A DNA stretch of 7,987 nucleotides from an uncultured Bacilli bacterium (GTDB taxonomy: Bacteria > Bacillota_I > Bacilli_A > RF39 > UBA660), in the NCBI GenBank assembly GCA_910586865.1, contig CAJUIY010000060.1, forward strand, positions 1-7,987, read 5' to 3'. The notes beneath the pieces are model-generated. The model was given only the letters and a program-made list of their open reading frames with translations, did not search any database and had not been told where the DNA came from. This document shows, piece after piece, positions 1 through 6,116 of this stretch; position 1 is the first letter of the stretch; the number at the start of each line of letters is the position of its first letter. The translations under genes were made by a program, and so were the position numbers.

Positions 1-93
1 ATATTATAAGTCTTTAATAACCATCTTGTTTTTAATTCATTATTTTGTCCTGTAAATCCACTATTTTGTGATGTTTGTAACACTTTTATGGAG

Positions 94-123
94 TATAATA
101 AAAGTACTTATCCATAAAGGAGG
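94..123 (+). promoter_or_regulatory. -10 box and ribosome binding site of the zinc-ribbon gene
   Basis: A perfect TATAAT hexamer lies at 94-99. The 17-base position upstream of it holds no good -35 hexamer, so the promoter call is moderate. A strong Shine-Dalgarno sequence, AAAGGAGG, lies at 116-123, seven bases before the ATG at 131; this fixes the start codon. The first 90 bases of the window hold no open reading frame that I can support. Confidence 0.5.
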
Positions 124-130
124 CTAAATT

Positions 131-370
131 ATGGCAAGCGAAAAACAAATACAGAAAGTTTTAAATGATGGTATTTCTTACTTTGGTAAAGATGAAGTTA
201 TATATGTTTATGAATGTAAAAAGTGTCACAAATTAGATCCTGTGCCAAGTTTTGTTATTAATGAACATCTTGGATTTTTAAAATTTATTAAGGCTAAAAA
301 GTCTTTTGAGATGGAATGTCCCTATTGTGGTAGTCCATCATTTCCAATTAGAGCCTCTAAAGACAAGTAG
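131..370 (+). CDS. Small zinc-ribbon protein of unknown function
   Basis: This 79-residue protein carries two CxxC pairs: C29-K-K-C32 and C63-P-Y-C66, the second followed by Gly. The 30-residue spacing is typical of a zinc-ribbon fold that binds one metal ion through four cysteines. The rest is short and charged (Lys-rich) with no signal peptide or membrane segment, so it should be cytosolic. Zinc ribbons of this size often bind nucleic acid or act as small adaptor proteins, but nothing in the sequence shows which, and I do not recognise the family. The start is secure because of the AAAGGAGG ribosome binding site. It is transcribed alone: a terminator follows 10 bases after the stop, and the next gene lies 460 bases away on the other strand. 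Confidence 0.8.
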   Translation: MASEKQIQKVLNDGISYFGKDEVIYVYECKKCHKLDPVPSFVINEHLGFLKFIKAKKSFEMECPYCGSPSFPIRASKDK

Positions 371-380
371 GTTTATTCGT

Positions 381-417
381 CGTGTAATAGTTTAAAATCT
401 ATCACGTTTTTATTTTC
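381..417 (+). terminator. Intrinsic terminator after the zinc-ribbon gene
   Basis: The arms CGTG..ATAG (381-390, with a two-base bulge) and CTATCACG (399-406) form a stem around an A/T loop. A T-rich run follows from 407. The hairpin starts 10 bases after the stop codon of the small zinc-ribbon gene, the expected place for a rho-independent terminator. Confidence 0.7.
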
Positions 418-519
418 TCTAACTTAAACGCACTTTCCTTATAAATAAGAAAGATTTTTTAATCTTTGCTTTAATCGTTATCATCATTCTGCTTATTCTT
501 CTATTATTTAAATGATAAT

Positions 520-568
520 GAATTATAAAAAGAAAACGCACTCAATCTAACTAAATAAGATTAAGTGC
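520..568 (-). terminator. Minus-strand terminator-like hairpin
   Basis: The arms are GCACTCAATCT (538-548) and AGATTAAGTGC (558-568). The single mismatch is a C-A pair on the plus strand but a tolerated G-U pair in minus-strand RNA. On the minus strand the stem is followed by GTTTTCTTTTTAT. Both points favour a terminator acting on minus-strand transcription, probably a backup for the 298-residue gene. Confidence 0.5.
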
Positions 569-651
569 AAACCTATTTGGTGAGTACTCAACTTTGCGAT
601 GTTAAGTATTCCCTTTTTATTTTATGCAAGTTTCCTTGACATATTCATAAT

Positions 652-684
652 AACATAAAAACGACTTTTTGACAAGTCGTTTTC
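652..684 (-). terminator. Strong intrinsic terminator, likely for the 298-residue gene
   Basis: A perfect ten-base stem pairs AAAACGACTT (657-666) with AAGTCGTTTT (674-683) around a seven-base loop. On the minus strand it ends in a run of five T. It is the first strong terminator downstream of the 298-residue gene, about 145 bases past its stop. The T-rich plus-strand side means it could also act in both directions. Confidence 0.7.
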
Positions 685-830
685 TATTGTTCTCGAAAAG
701 TTCGAGTTATCCTTAAATCTGGTGCGATAGGGGTTGTTATCTACAACTTTATCACTAAATTAGGAATTAATACATAATTTGTATCAATTTCTTAATATAA
801 TTTTATCAGATAATGAACCATTTTGCTACT

Positions 831-1727
831 TTATTCTTCAATATTTTTCTTTAATTTTACTAATTTTGGATTTTTACAAGATATTTTTTCATCATCTTCT
901 TCAAAATCACTTTTCATCCATCTAGAAAAATTTTCTAATTCTTCTTTTTGAACTTGTGTTTGTTGATCTTCTGATAATGCTATAAATTGTGGCATATATG
1001 CACAATATCTATCCTTTTTTTGAATTTCTCTAATTGGATATATTTCACTTTCCCAAATATCATCTTTCATTAATCTATGTCTAGATTCTTTAAAAGTCAA
1101 ATAAGTTTCCAAATTATTACCAACTTGAATTTTTTCTCTTAAATCACTAACATTATATATAATAGCAGCTGCTAATCTTTCCGCATCTTTAAAATAAATA
1201 TTTCCATCAGAATTAATATGAAAATCTAGCTCTAAAAGTCTTTGTTCTGCTTCTTCTGATAATTTTTGTGATTTACATTTATTTATATCATCTAAAACTG
1301 ATAATAATGTTTGGCACTTTTCCTTTAAAATAGATGTATATGTTCTAAAATATTGTAATGAATATGGTTCAAAATAGTATCTAGAAGCTGTTGCCATATC
1401 CATCATTTTTTTAGTACTGGCATCTATTTTTCTTTTATTTTCTTCTTCATTACTAGTAAAAGTAATTATACTACTAGTCTTCATCTCTTCTTCTAGTCTT
1501 TGCTTTAAACCTGGTTGTTCTTCATCCATTTTTTTTCCTAAAAAATCTTTAATTTCATCTTCAATAATGGTGATATTTGCTTCATTTACAAATTCTTTTA
1601 TATTTTGTAATTTTAATTCATCAAAAATCATCATTGAAATTACATGTGGTTGAATAAAGTTCCCATCATCATTATATCCTGCATATCTATTTGGTAGCGT
1701 TATATATTTTGTAACAGTTACTTCCAT
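831..1727 (-). CDS. Hypothetical protein, 298 residues, unrecognised
   Basis: I do not recognise this protein. It is soluble by appearance, with no signal peptide or membrane segment, and is rich in Glu and Lys. Residues about 60-110 and 265-298 are strongly charged; residues about 130-235 look largely helical. There is no Walker motif, nuclease motif, helix-turn-helix or cysteine cluster that I can identify. The start is supported by a GAGG ribosome binding site about eight bases upstream of the ATG, and by an extended -10 promoter. It is a single-gene unit with its own promoter and terminator, between a zinc-ribbon gene and the structured region downstream of a serine recombinase. That context suggests element cargo. 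Defence, regulatory or phage-related roles are all possible and none is shown. Confidence 0.75.
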   Translation of the reverse strand: MEVTVTKYITLPNRYAGYNDDGNFIQPHVISMMIFDELKLQNIKEFVNEANITIIEDEIKDFLGKKMDEEQPGLKQRLEEEMKTSSIITFTSNEEENKRKIDASTKKMMDMATASRYYFEPYSLQYFRTYTSILKEKCQTLLSVLDDINKCKSQKLSEEAEQRLLELDFHINSDGNIYFKDAERLAAAIIYNVSDLREKIQVGNNLETYLTFKESRHRLMKDDIWESEIYPIREIQKKDRYCAYMPQFIALSEDQQTQVQKEELENFSRWMKSDFEEDDEKISCKNPKLVKLKKNIEE

Positions 1728-2094
1728 AGCTTAAACCTCGCTTAACTACTTATTAGTATAACATACTTTTCTTAATATTTAATAATTATTGTTTCTTTTT
1801 ATTAAATTTTTTATATTGTTTTAAACAGAATCCTACTATTTATAGTAGGGTAATTTGGGCTTTGACAAAATCTCTAACCCCCTATAGATTTTGACGCAAG
1901 CATCAAAATCTGGGGGCTAAGGTTTAGGCAACCTTAGGATCCACCTTGTCTTATTTCGTAATAATACTAAACTTCGTAAAGCATTAAAACTACATAAGAC
2001 TACTGATAAAATATTAAGCAATGCTTATTATTTTATCTTTTGAAAATTATTCGTACCTTTTACAAACTTCGTAAGTATAAAGGTTCTCATAATT
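1728..2094. other. Intergenic hairpin cluster, candidate structured RNA or DNA element
   Basis: No gene is seen here. After a T-rich promoter stretch (1728-1830) come six stems in a row. They are CCTACTAT/ATAGTAGG (1832-1849); CCCCC..AGATTTTGA/TCAAAATCTGGGGG (about 1878-1915, loop CGCAAGCA); CTAAGGTT/AACCTTAG (1917-1937, loop TAGGC); GTCTTAT/ATAAGAC (1948-2000, enclosing 39 bases); GATAAAATA/TATTTTATC with an inner AAGC/GCTT pair (2004-2036); and ACCTTTtAC/GTA..AAAGGT (2055-2084). The string AAACTTCGTAA occurs twice (about 1968-1978 and 2064-2074). The five-G/five-C stem stands out against the AT-rich background. The cluster begins right after the recombinase stop on the minus strand. It could be a non-coding RNA in either direction, a compound terminator, or part of an element end. 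The strand is not decided. Confidence 0.5.
1735..1763 (-). promoter_or_regulatory. Extended -10 promoter and ribosome binding site of the 298-residue gene
   Basis: On the minus strand TGTTATACT reads as a TGn extended -10 box with hexamer TATACT (plus coordinates 1755-1760, TGn at 1761-1763). No good -35 hexamer is present, which is usual for extended -10 promoters. The GAGG ribosome binding site lies at about 1736-1739, eight bases before the start codon. Confidence 0.6.
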
Positions 2095-3996
2095 TTATTT
2101 TTTATCTTCTATTTTAGATTTAATGTCATTCCATTCTTTTTCAATTTCTTCTCTCTTTTTCTTTGTTTCTTCATCTAATTCATATTCATTAGAATTAACA
2201 ACTGGTGGTATATATTCAAATACTTCTTCTTCATTTTCTAATATTGATTTATCCCCATCTTTAACATAGATAACACCTAGTTTTAATTGTTCTAATTTAT
2301 CCATTTTTCTATAATCTTCTAGTGGGAATATTCTAACAATTCTTCGTTCTTCATAGCCATTAAAGAACATCACTTTATTATTGTAATAATAGGTTGCTTC
2401 AAAATAACCCACATTATAAAATTCTCTTAATCTAAAAATATGTTGTGATACTTTATCAAATGGAAGATATTCACTAAATCTTAATTTTGTAACTACATTA
2501 CCCATTAGGGCATAATCTTTTTTATCAATATATCCTGCATCATATAATTCATTACATGGTTTAGCAATACTTTCTCTAAAAAATATTTCATCAACTTTGC
2601 ATACATTATTTGATGTTTCATATAGTTTTATTTCATCTATATAATCCATAACTAGATTTGCTTTTTCTTCTCTTGTTAATTCTTTCCAACTAAAATTTCT
2701 TTCTTTATATTCTTCTGGGTAAAGTATTTGATTTATATAATCAATATCTCTTTTAATTAAAATATCTTCTGGAGTAAATTGTAAAACTTCACATACTTCA
2801 CATTCATTTAATCTATTTTCTAATTCAGTAATTGTTATTTCAACTATTTTTCTTTCTTCATCATACTCTTCTAACTTAAATATACCATTAACATATGCTT
2901 TTTTAATTCTTTCTAGTTTTTGATTTTGATTAGATATTTCTTTTTGTATTTCTTCTTTAGGATTTTCTATTTTTGTTTTAATCATAGGAAGTAGTGTTTG
3001 ATTAACAACACTATCATACTCATAAATATCATTGATAAACTGTTCTATTTCACTTTCAATATCTGTTTCTTTAATTGTTAATTTACAATCATTACAATAG
3101 TAGTAATAATAAGAGTTGCCATTCTTTTTAGTAGTGGCTTTTCCACCTAAAATACGATTACATTTAGGACATCTTAATTTTTGTAAAAATAGATATTCTA
3201 ATGTTCTTTTATAACTTCTTGAATTCTTTTTCTTTTGCACTTGGCATTCTTCCCATAATTCTTTTGATACAAGTGGCTCAACTACATCTTTATAATAAGT
3301 AGGATTTTTAGTTCTTTTACCATGAACAAAATCACCTTTATAAATTTCATTTTCTAATATTTTCTGAATAGTAGAATCATACCAATTTGTTCTACCTAAA
3401 ACTTCTTCTTTCTTAAAAATGTTGGCTATTGTTTGGTAAGAATTACCCTCATAATACAAATTAAATATTCTAACAATTACATCTTTAGTAGATAAATCTG
3501 GCACTAATAGTTTTCCTTCTCGTTTATAACCTAAGGGACTTTTATGTGGGATGTGTCCAGAAGCAATCGCACCAGCCAAGCCAATTTTAGTTCTTTCACT
3601 TGTTCTCTCGATTTCATTTTGTGATACTGTTGTAAGTAATCTAGCAACCATTTTACCATTTGCATTAGTCGTATTTATATCATCATTTGCACAATCAAGA
3701 TAAGCATTATTTTCATCTAAAAACTTCATAATATGTTCCATATCATAAACACTTCTTGTAAGTCTATCAAGTTTTAAAACAACGATAGTATTACATTTTC
3801 TATTCTTAATATCTTCAAGTAATTTTTCAAATGCTGGTCTATGATTCCCAGTTTTTGCACTAATTCCAGCATCCTTATAAATCTTATAAATTTCATAGCC
3901 TTTATACTCACACATAACACGAAGTCTTTTCTCTTGTTCTGGCAAACTAAAACCCTCTCTAGCTTGATCTTCTGTGCTTACTCCTACGGAACACAT
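2095..3996 (-). CDS. Large serine recombinase (recombinase 1) with a disrupted N-terminus
   Basis: This is a site-specific DNA recombinase of the large serine integrase family, which cuts and rejoins attachment sites through a serine-DNA link. The resolvase-type catalytic domain covers residues 1-140. It contains VSTEDQ (nucleophile by position Ser7), DAGISAKTG (42-50), LDRLTRS (76-82, with the two conserved Arg) and NEIERTSER (127-135). The recombinase domain follows (about 150-255), then a zinc ribbon with CPKC (276-279) and CNDC (301-304), and a coiled coil near 340-400. A C-terminal part of about 170 residues is longer than usual and unrecognised. The family's Y-x-R-V-S motif reads C-S-V-G-V-S here, so the Arg is missing, and the ATG sits inside the first beta strand with no ribosome binding site. 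The frame is open back to 4074 without a good start. It may be inactive. No promoter was found. Confidence 0.85.
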   Translation of the reverse strand: MCSVGVSTEDQAREGFSLPEQEKRLRVMCEYKGYEIYKIYKDAGISAKTGNHRPAFEKLLEDIKNRKCNTIVVLKLDRLTRSVYDMEHIMKFLDENNAYLDCANDDINTTNANGKMVARLLTTVSQNEIERTSERTKIGLAGAIASGHIPHKSPLGYKREGKLLVPDLSTKDVIVRIFNLYYEGNSYQTIANIFKKEEVLGRTNWYDSTIQKILENEIYKGDFVHGKRTKNPTYYKDVVEPLVSKELWEECQVQKKKNSRSYKRTLEYLFLQKLRCPKCNRILGGKATTKKNGNSYYYYYCNDCKLTIKETDIESEIEQFINDIYEYDSVVNQTLLPMIKTKIENPKEEIQKEISNQNQKLERIKKAYVNGIFKLEEYDEERKIVEITITELENRLNECEVCEVLQFTPEDILIKRDIDYINQILYPEEYKERNFSWKELTREEKANLVMDYIDEIKLYETSNNVCKVDEIFFRESIAKPCNELYDAGYIDKKDYALMGNVVTKLRFSEYLPFDKVSQHIFRLREFYNVGYFEATYYYNNKVMFFNGYEERRIVRIFPLEDYRKMDKLEQLKLGVIYVKDGDKSILENEEEVFEYIPPVVNSNEYELDEETKKKREEIEKEWNDIKSKIEDKK

Positions 3997-4081
3997 ATAC
4001 CGTATTATTTTAAAACACTTGATACCATCAATTTTGAATACAAAATAAATACTAATATTACTATTGGTACACAGTTAGAAC

Positions 4082-4132
4082 AAAAAAAAGTCCATATTGA
4101 TAAATTAGATATAACTTTATCATTAGGACTTT
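4082..4132 (-). terminator. Strong intrinsic terminator between the 337-residue gene and recombinase 1
   Basis: The arms are AAAGTCC..TGATAAA (4087-4104) and TTTATCA..GGACTTT (4116-4132). They pair over 14 bases with a small internal loop. On the minus strand the stem runs into eight T (plus 4082-4089 are all A). It would end transcripts of the 337-residue gene and so cut recombinase 1 off from that promoter. The long loop-stem also makes the site a possible protein-binding inverted repeat. Confidence 0.85.
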
Positions 4133-4263
4133 AAATAGTATATTTCAAATTAAAATAAATAATTGTCGAGAAAAGAATATAATTAAAATTGCTAATTATG
4201 TTCTTTTTATTTTCCTTTATTTCATCTTTAATCAAAGACATAAACTAAACTTGAATATATCTG

Positions 4264-5277
4264 TTATCTTGTTTTTATCAAATAGAAGTCTTTATTTATA
4301 TTGCTAACAGTATCATGAGTAAGAGTATGTTCTTGAGAAGAACTCATATTAACTGCCTTTAATATATTAAAAACCATATTTGCCTTTTCCCTAAAATTTT
4401 CATCATCTTTATTTAATATAAATCCCACATAATAATTTTGAAATGGAAAATATAGACTTGATGTAATCTGCTTTAATGACTTTGTATCTGTAATTGCTGT
4501 CCAATCATAGTAAGATATAATTGAATCAAATTCTGTAATAGTAGGGTAAATATATCTTGGTATTTGCTTATCTGGGACTTTTCCTTGTTGATTTCTAAAA
4601 TATACATCCGCCTCAATGCTTTTAGGAACAACTATACCCTCACTTTTATCAATGTATCCACATGCCCCATGAATTTTAGAATTTTCCAAATCTACATAGG
4701 ATACTTGTTCCGATAACAGAAATTGTTTATATTTTGTTAGATATTGTGATAATGAATTTGGAACAGATTGTATCAATTCTAGAATATTAGCATAATTTTC
4801 AGGTTGAAACGTGTTTGCAAACATAAATTCTAAAAACATTCTTGAAAGCTCATTTTTTATTGATGGATTTTGTAAAGAAAAATTCATATGGTAACGTTCT
4901 AAAAGATTATTTAAATATTCAATATCATAACCCATTTTTCTTACATTCTTAGCATTCAATTTACCATTAATTATAAGATATACTAAAGCAGATTCAAACA
5001 TATTAATTTCAGATTTCTTATTTGCATAATCTTCTGTACATTTAAGTTCTGCATCAAAAAGCTTTGAAGCTGATTGTATATCCCCAAATAAATTTAAATT
5101 TGCAGTTGTAAAACCATGATAAAAATTTCCTATTTCCCCTATGTTACATTTTTGTAAGATTAACTCATCAAGTTTCTTTTTGTGAAAATACTTTTTGATA
5201 TTATGTTGTTCAAAATAATCTTTTGCAAATTGTTCACTACTCATTAACTGATATAATAATCTTGCATCTTCATTCAT
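4264..5277 (-). CDS. Hypothetical protein, 337 residues, unrecognised
   Basis: I do not recognise this protein. It has no signal peptide or membrane segment and looks cytosolic. The N-terminal half (about 1-195) appears helical, with hydrophobic and charged residues alternating. The C-terminal half has many aromatic residues and more strand-like stretches (for example FQNYYVGFILNKDD near 278-291), so it may have two domains. No nucleotide-binding, nuclease, zinc or helix-turn-helix motif is evident. The start is supported by a GGGGG-type ribosome binding site (AAGGGGGTT on the minus strand, about 5287-5295) and by a near-consensus promoter. It is a single-gene unit ended by the strong terminator at 4082-4132. 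It lies head to head with the recombinase 2 operon and shares a palindrome with that operon's promoter, so co-regulation is likely. Cargo or regulator roles are guesses. Confidence 0.8.
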   Translation of the reverse strand: MNEDARLLYQLMSSEQFAKDYFEQHNIKKYFHKKKLDELILQKCNIGEIGNFYHGFTTANLNLFGDIQSASKLFDAELKCTEDYANKKSEINMFESALVYLIINGKLNAKNVRKMGYDIEYLNNLLERYHMNFSLQNPSIKNELSRMFLEFMFANTFQPENYANILELIQSVPNSLSQYLTKYKQFLLSEQVSYVDLENSKIHGACGYIDKSEGIVVPKSIEADVYFRNQQGKVPDKQIPRYIYPTITEFDSIISYYDWTAITDTKSLKQITSSLYFPFQNYYVGFILNKDDENFREKANMVFNILKAVNMSSSQEHTLTHDTVSNINKDFYLIKTR

Positions 5278-5307
5278 TACTAATAACCCCCTTAAAATAT
5301 GAAAGTT

Positions 5308-5336
5308 ATTTTATACTAAAATTGGGCTTTTGTCAA
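5308..5336 (-). promoter_or_regulatory. Near-consensus promoter of the 337-residue gene
   Basis: On the minus strand a perfect TTGACA -35 box (plus 5331-5336) stands 17 bases from a TAAAAT -10 box (plus 5308-5313). Transcription would start about 30 bases before the ATG. The -35 box is one arm of the palindrome at 5330-5346. Confidence 0.8.
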
Positions 5337-5346
5337 TAATTGACAA
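5330..5346. promoter_or_regulatory. Palindrome spanning two back-to-back -35 boxes, candidate operator
   Basis: TTGTCAAT and ATTGACAA flank a single central A, giving a perfect inverted repeat of eight-base arms. Each arm carries the -35 hexamer of one of two divergent promoters. Such a site could bind a dimeric repressor that silences both genes at once. It could equally arise simply because two consensus -35 boxes face each other, since TTGACA arms are palindromic by nature; the extra matching bases make the operator reading a little more likely. Confidence 0.5.
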
Positions 5347-5367
5347 TATAAAAATTATTTATATGAT
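5340..5367 (+). promoter_or_regulatory. Divergent plus-strand promoter toward the recombinase 2 region
   Basis: A perfect TTGACA (5340-5345) and TATGAT (5362-5367) are separated by 16 bases. This promoter reads into the hairpin-rich leader before the SHOCT-like gene. It shares the palindrome with the promoter of the 337-residue gene. Confidence 0.65.
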
Positions 5368-5479
5368 TTGATTATTAATAATCTATGCAAGTACTAGTTT
5401 AATAAATGTACTATAAATAAGGGATAAATAATTTTCAATCCAACATTTTTTTCGAAAAATATCAGACATTTTATCCTTA

Positions 5480-5507
5480 TTGACTATCAGCAATCAAGTG
5501 ATACAAT
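5480..5507 (+). promoter_or_regulatory. Second plus-strand promoter with extended -10
   Basis: TTGACT (5480-5485) lies 16 bases from TACAAT (5502-5507), and TGA directly before the hexamer makes an extended -10. The predicted start is near 5514, exactly where the long leader hairpin (GAATATGAAA) begins. The -35 box overlaps the right arm of a stem (5416-5428 with 5470-5481). Confidence 0.7.
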
Positions 5508-5513
5508 ATAGTA

Positions 5514-5577
5514 GAATATGAAATAATTGTATCTCAAAGCGCCACTTTTAATGTAAATAGTGCTTTTTTTCATATTC
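5514..5577 (+). terminator. Attenuator-like hairpin at the start of the leader
   Basis: An inner stem pairs AAAG[cgc]CACT (5536-5546) with AGTGCTTT (5559-5566) and is followed by seven T (5564-5570), the form of an intrinsic terminator. A perfect ten-base outer stem, GAATATGAAA (5514-5523) with TTTCATATTC (5568-5577), would take the T run into a larger structure. From the promoter at 5480-5507 this would give a short transcript of about 55 bases unless read-through occurs. Confidence 0.55.
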
Positions 5578-5972
5578 AATTTTCTACATCTTCATCAGTG
5601 ATTTTCTTTATAGTTATGGTCATGATTACGACCATAAAATTCATCAAATTTTCTAAAATTTATGACCGAAAATCAAGAAAATTTACATTGAAATAGCGTG
5701 TACGATTGTTAAACACATTTTGGAAAGCATTTATTTATAAGGGTTTTAGAAAAGACATAAGTTAACGATTGTATAACAAATATTAAAAATGTAAACACTG
5801 ATGTTTTCTAAAGTGCCTTATGGAATAAGGGAAAACTAGCCACTGGCTAGTTGTTTGTAAACAGGTTTATCCTGCTTTTCTTTTGTTTTGATTATTTTGG
5901 AAAAAATGAGTTTTTAATGGCCATAACTTCGGCCATAAGTATGACTACTATTTTTCATTTTTTTATAATTTT

Positions 5973-6000
5973 GATAGCTATGATTTAGTTATCTTTTTTT
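5973..6000 (+). terminator. Intrinsic terminator upstream of the SHOCT-like gene
   Basis: GATAGCT (5973-5979) pairs with AGTTATC (5987-5993), with one G-U pair, and seven T follow (5994-6000). It would end transcripts from the promoters at 5340 and 5480 before they reach the SHOCT-like gene, unless antitermination occurs. Confidence 0.65.
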
Positions 6001-6010
6001 GTTTGTGGGG

Positions 6011-6106
6011 CTGTAAAAACAAGATAAGCACGTTATAATTTTTTTAAGATGTTTTAAAGAAAGTTGGTGCGTAACTATGAAATGAATTGTTTAAGAATTA
6101 AAGGGG
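6011..6106 (+). promoter_or_regulatory. Possible promoter and ribosome binding site of the SHOCT-recombinase operon
   Basis: A perfect TATAAT stands at 6034-6039; the -35 position (6011-6016, CTGTAA) matches poorly. It lies just after the terminator, so it could drive the operon independently of the leader. An AAGGGGG ribosome binding site (6101-6107) precedes the ATG at 6117. Confidence 0.45.
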
Positions 6107-6116
6107 GTAATAATTT

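Larger units (their letters stand above)
418..830. other. Non-coding stretch with several inverted repeats
   Basis: No open reading frame is supported here. Besides the terminators listed separately, it holds AAAGATT/AATCTTT (450-456/461-467) and TTATCAT/ATGATAA (478-484/512-518). It also holds the perfect ten-base palindrome TGAGTACTCA (581-590) inside a GCAAA/TTTGC pair (567-597). Further right are CTCGAA/TTCGAG with a three-base loop (692-706) and a nested structure at 722-755: GTTGT/ACAAC inside GTGcGATA/TATCAC. The string AAACGCACT occurs twice, near 426-434 and 534-542. This is the 3' side of the 298-residue minus-strand gene. Some of the hairpins may be its 3' untranslated region; others could be protein-binding sites. 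Confidence 0.5.
5368..6116 (+). other. Long hairpin-rich leader or non-coding RNA region
   Basis: No convincing gene lies in this stretch. Besides the promoters and terminators listed separately it holds these elements. Stem 5416-5428/5470-5481. Related hairpins 5614-5637 and 5917-5938. Direct repeat ACGATTGTtaaACA (5702-5715) and ACGATTGTataACA (5765-5778). A long imperfect inverted repeat, 5737-5757 with 5802-5821. An alternative partner CCTTAT/ATAAGG (5816-5830). A perfect stem AACTAGCC/GGCTAGTT (5834-5852). A weak CAGG/CCTG stem with T-rich tail (5862-5880). Two tiny reading frames start in the related hairpins (5616-5696, 26 residues; 5917-5988, 23 residues, hydrophobic) but lack ribosome binding sites. 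The region could be an attenuated leader, a discrete RNA of roughly 480 bases (5514-6000), or hold the attachment site of the element. Confidence 0.5.

Noticed and set aside
1862..1893. Plus-strand promoter (TTGACA, then TATAGA) in front of the GC-rich hairpin
   Set aside because: The spacer is only 15 bases and the -10 box lies inside the left arm region of the stem; too weak to call.
1832..2084. Group I or group II intron, or an IStron-type RNA
   Set aside because: I see no group II domain V hairpin or convincing group I core pairing, and no intron-encoded protein or TnpB nearby.
3841..4134. Open reading frame of 97 residues on the plus strand
   Set aside because: It lies opposite the 5' part of recombinase 1 and the terminator hairpin, has no ribosome binding site, and its sequence is low-complexity hydrophobic; it is a shadow frame.
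4131..4241. Short minus-strand frame of 36 residues downstream of the 337-residue gene
   Set aside because: It has no ribosome binding site, is rich in Lys, Asn and Ile as expected from AT-rich noise, and its end runs into the terminator stem.
5616..5988. The two tiny frames (26 and 23 residues) as type I toxins or leader peptides
   Set aside because: The second is hydrophobic, but neither has a ribosome binding site, neither matches a toxin family that I know, and the terminator stem overlaps the end of the second. Kept only as an observation.
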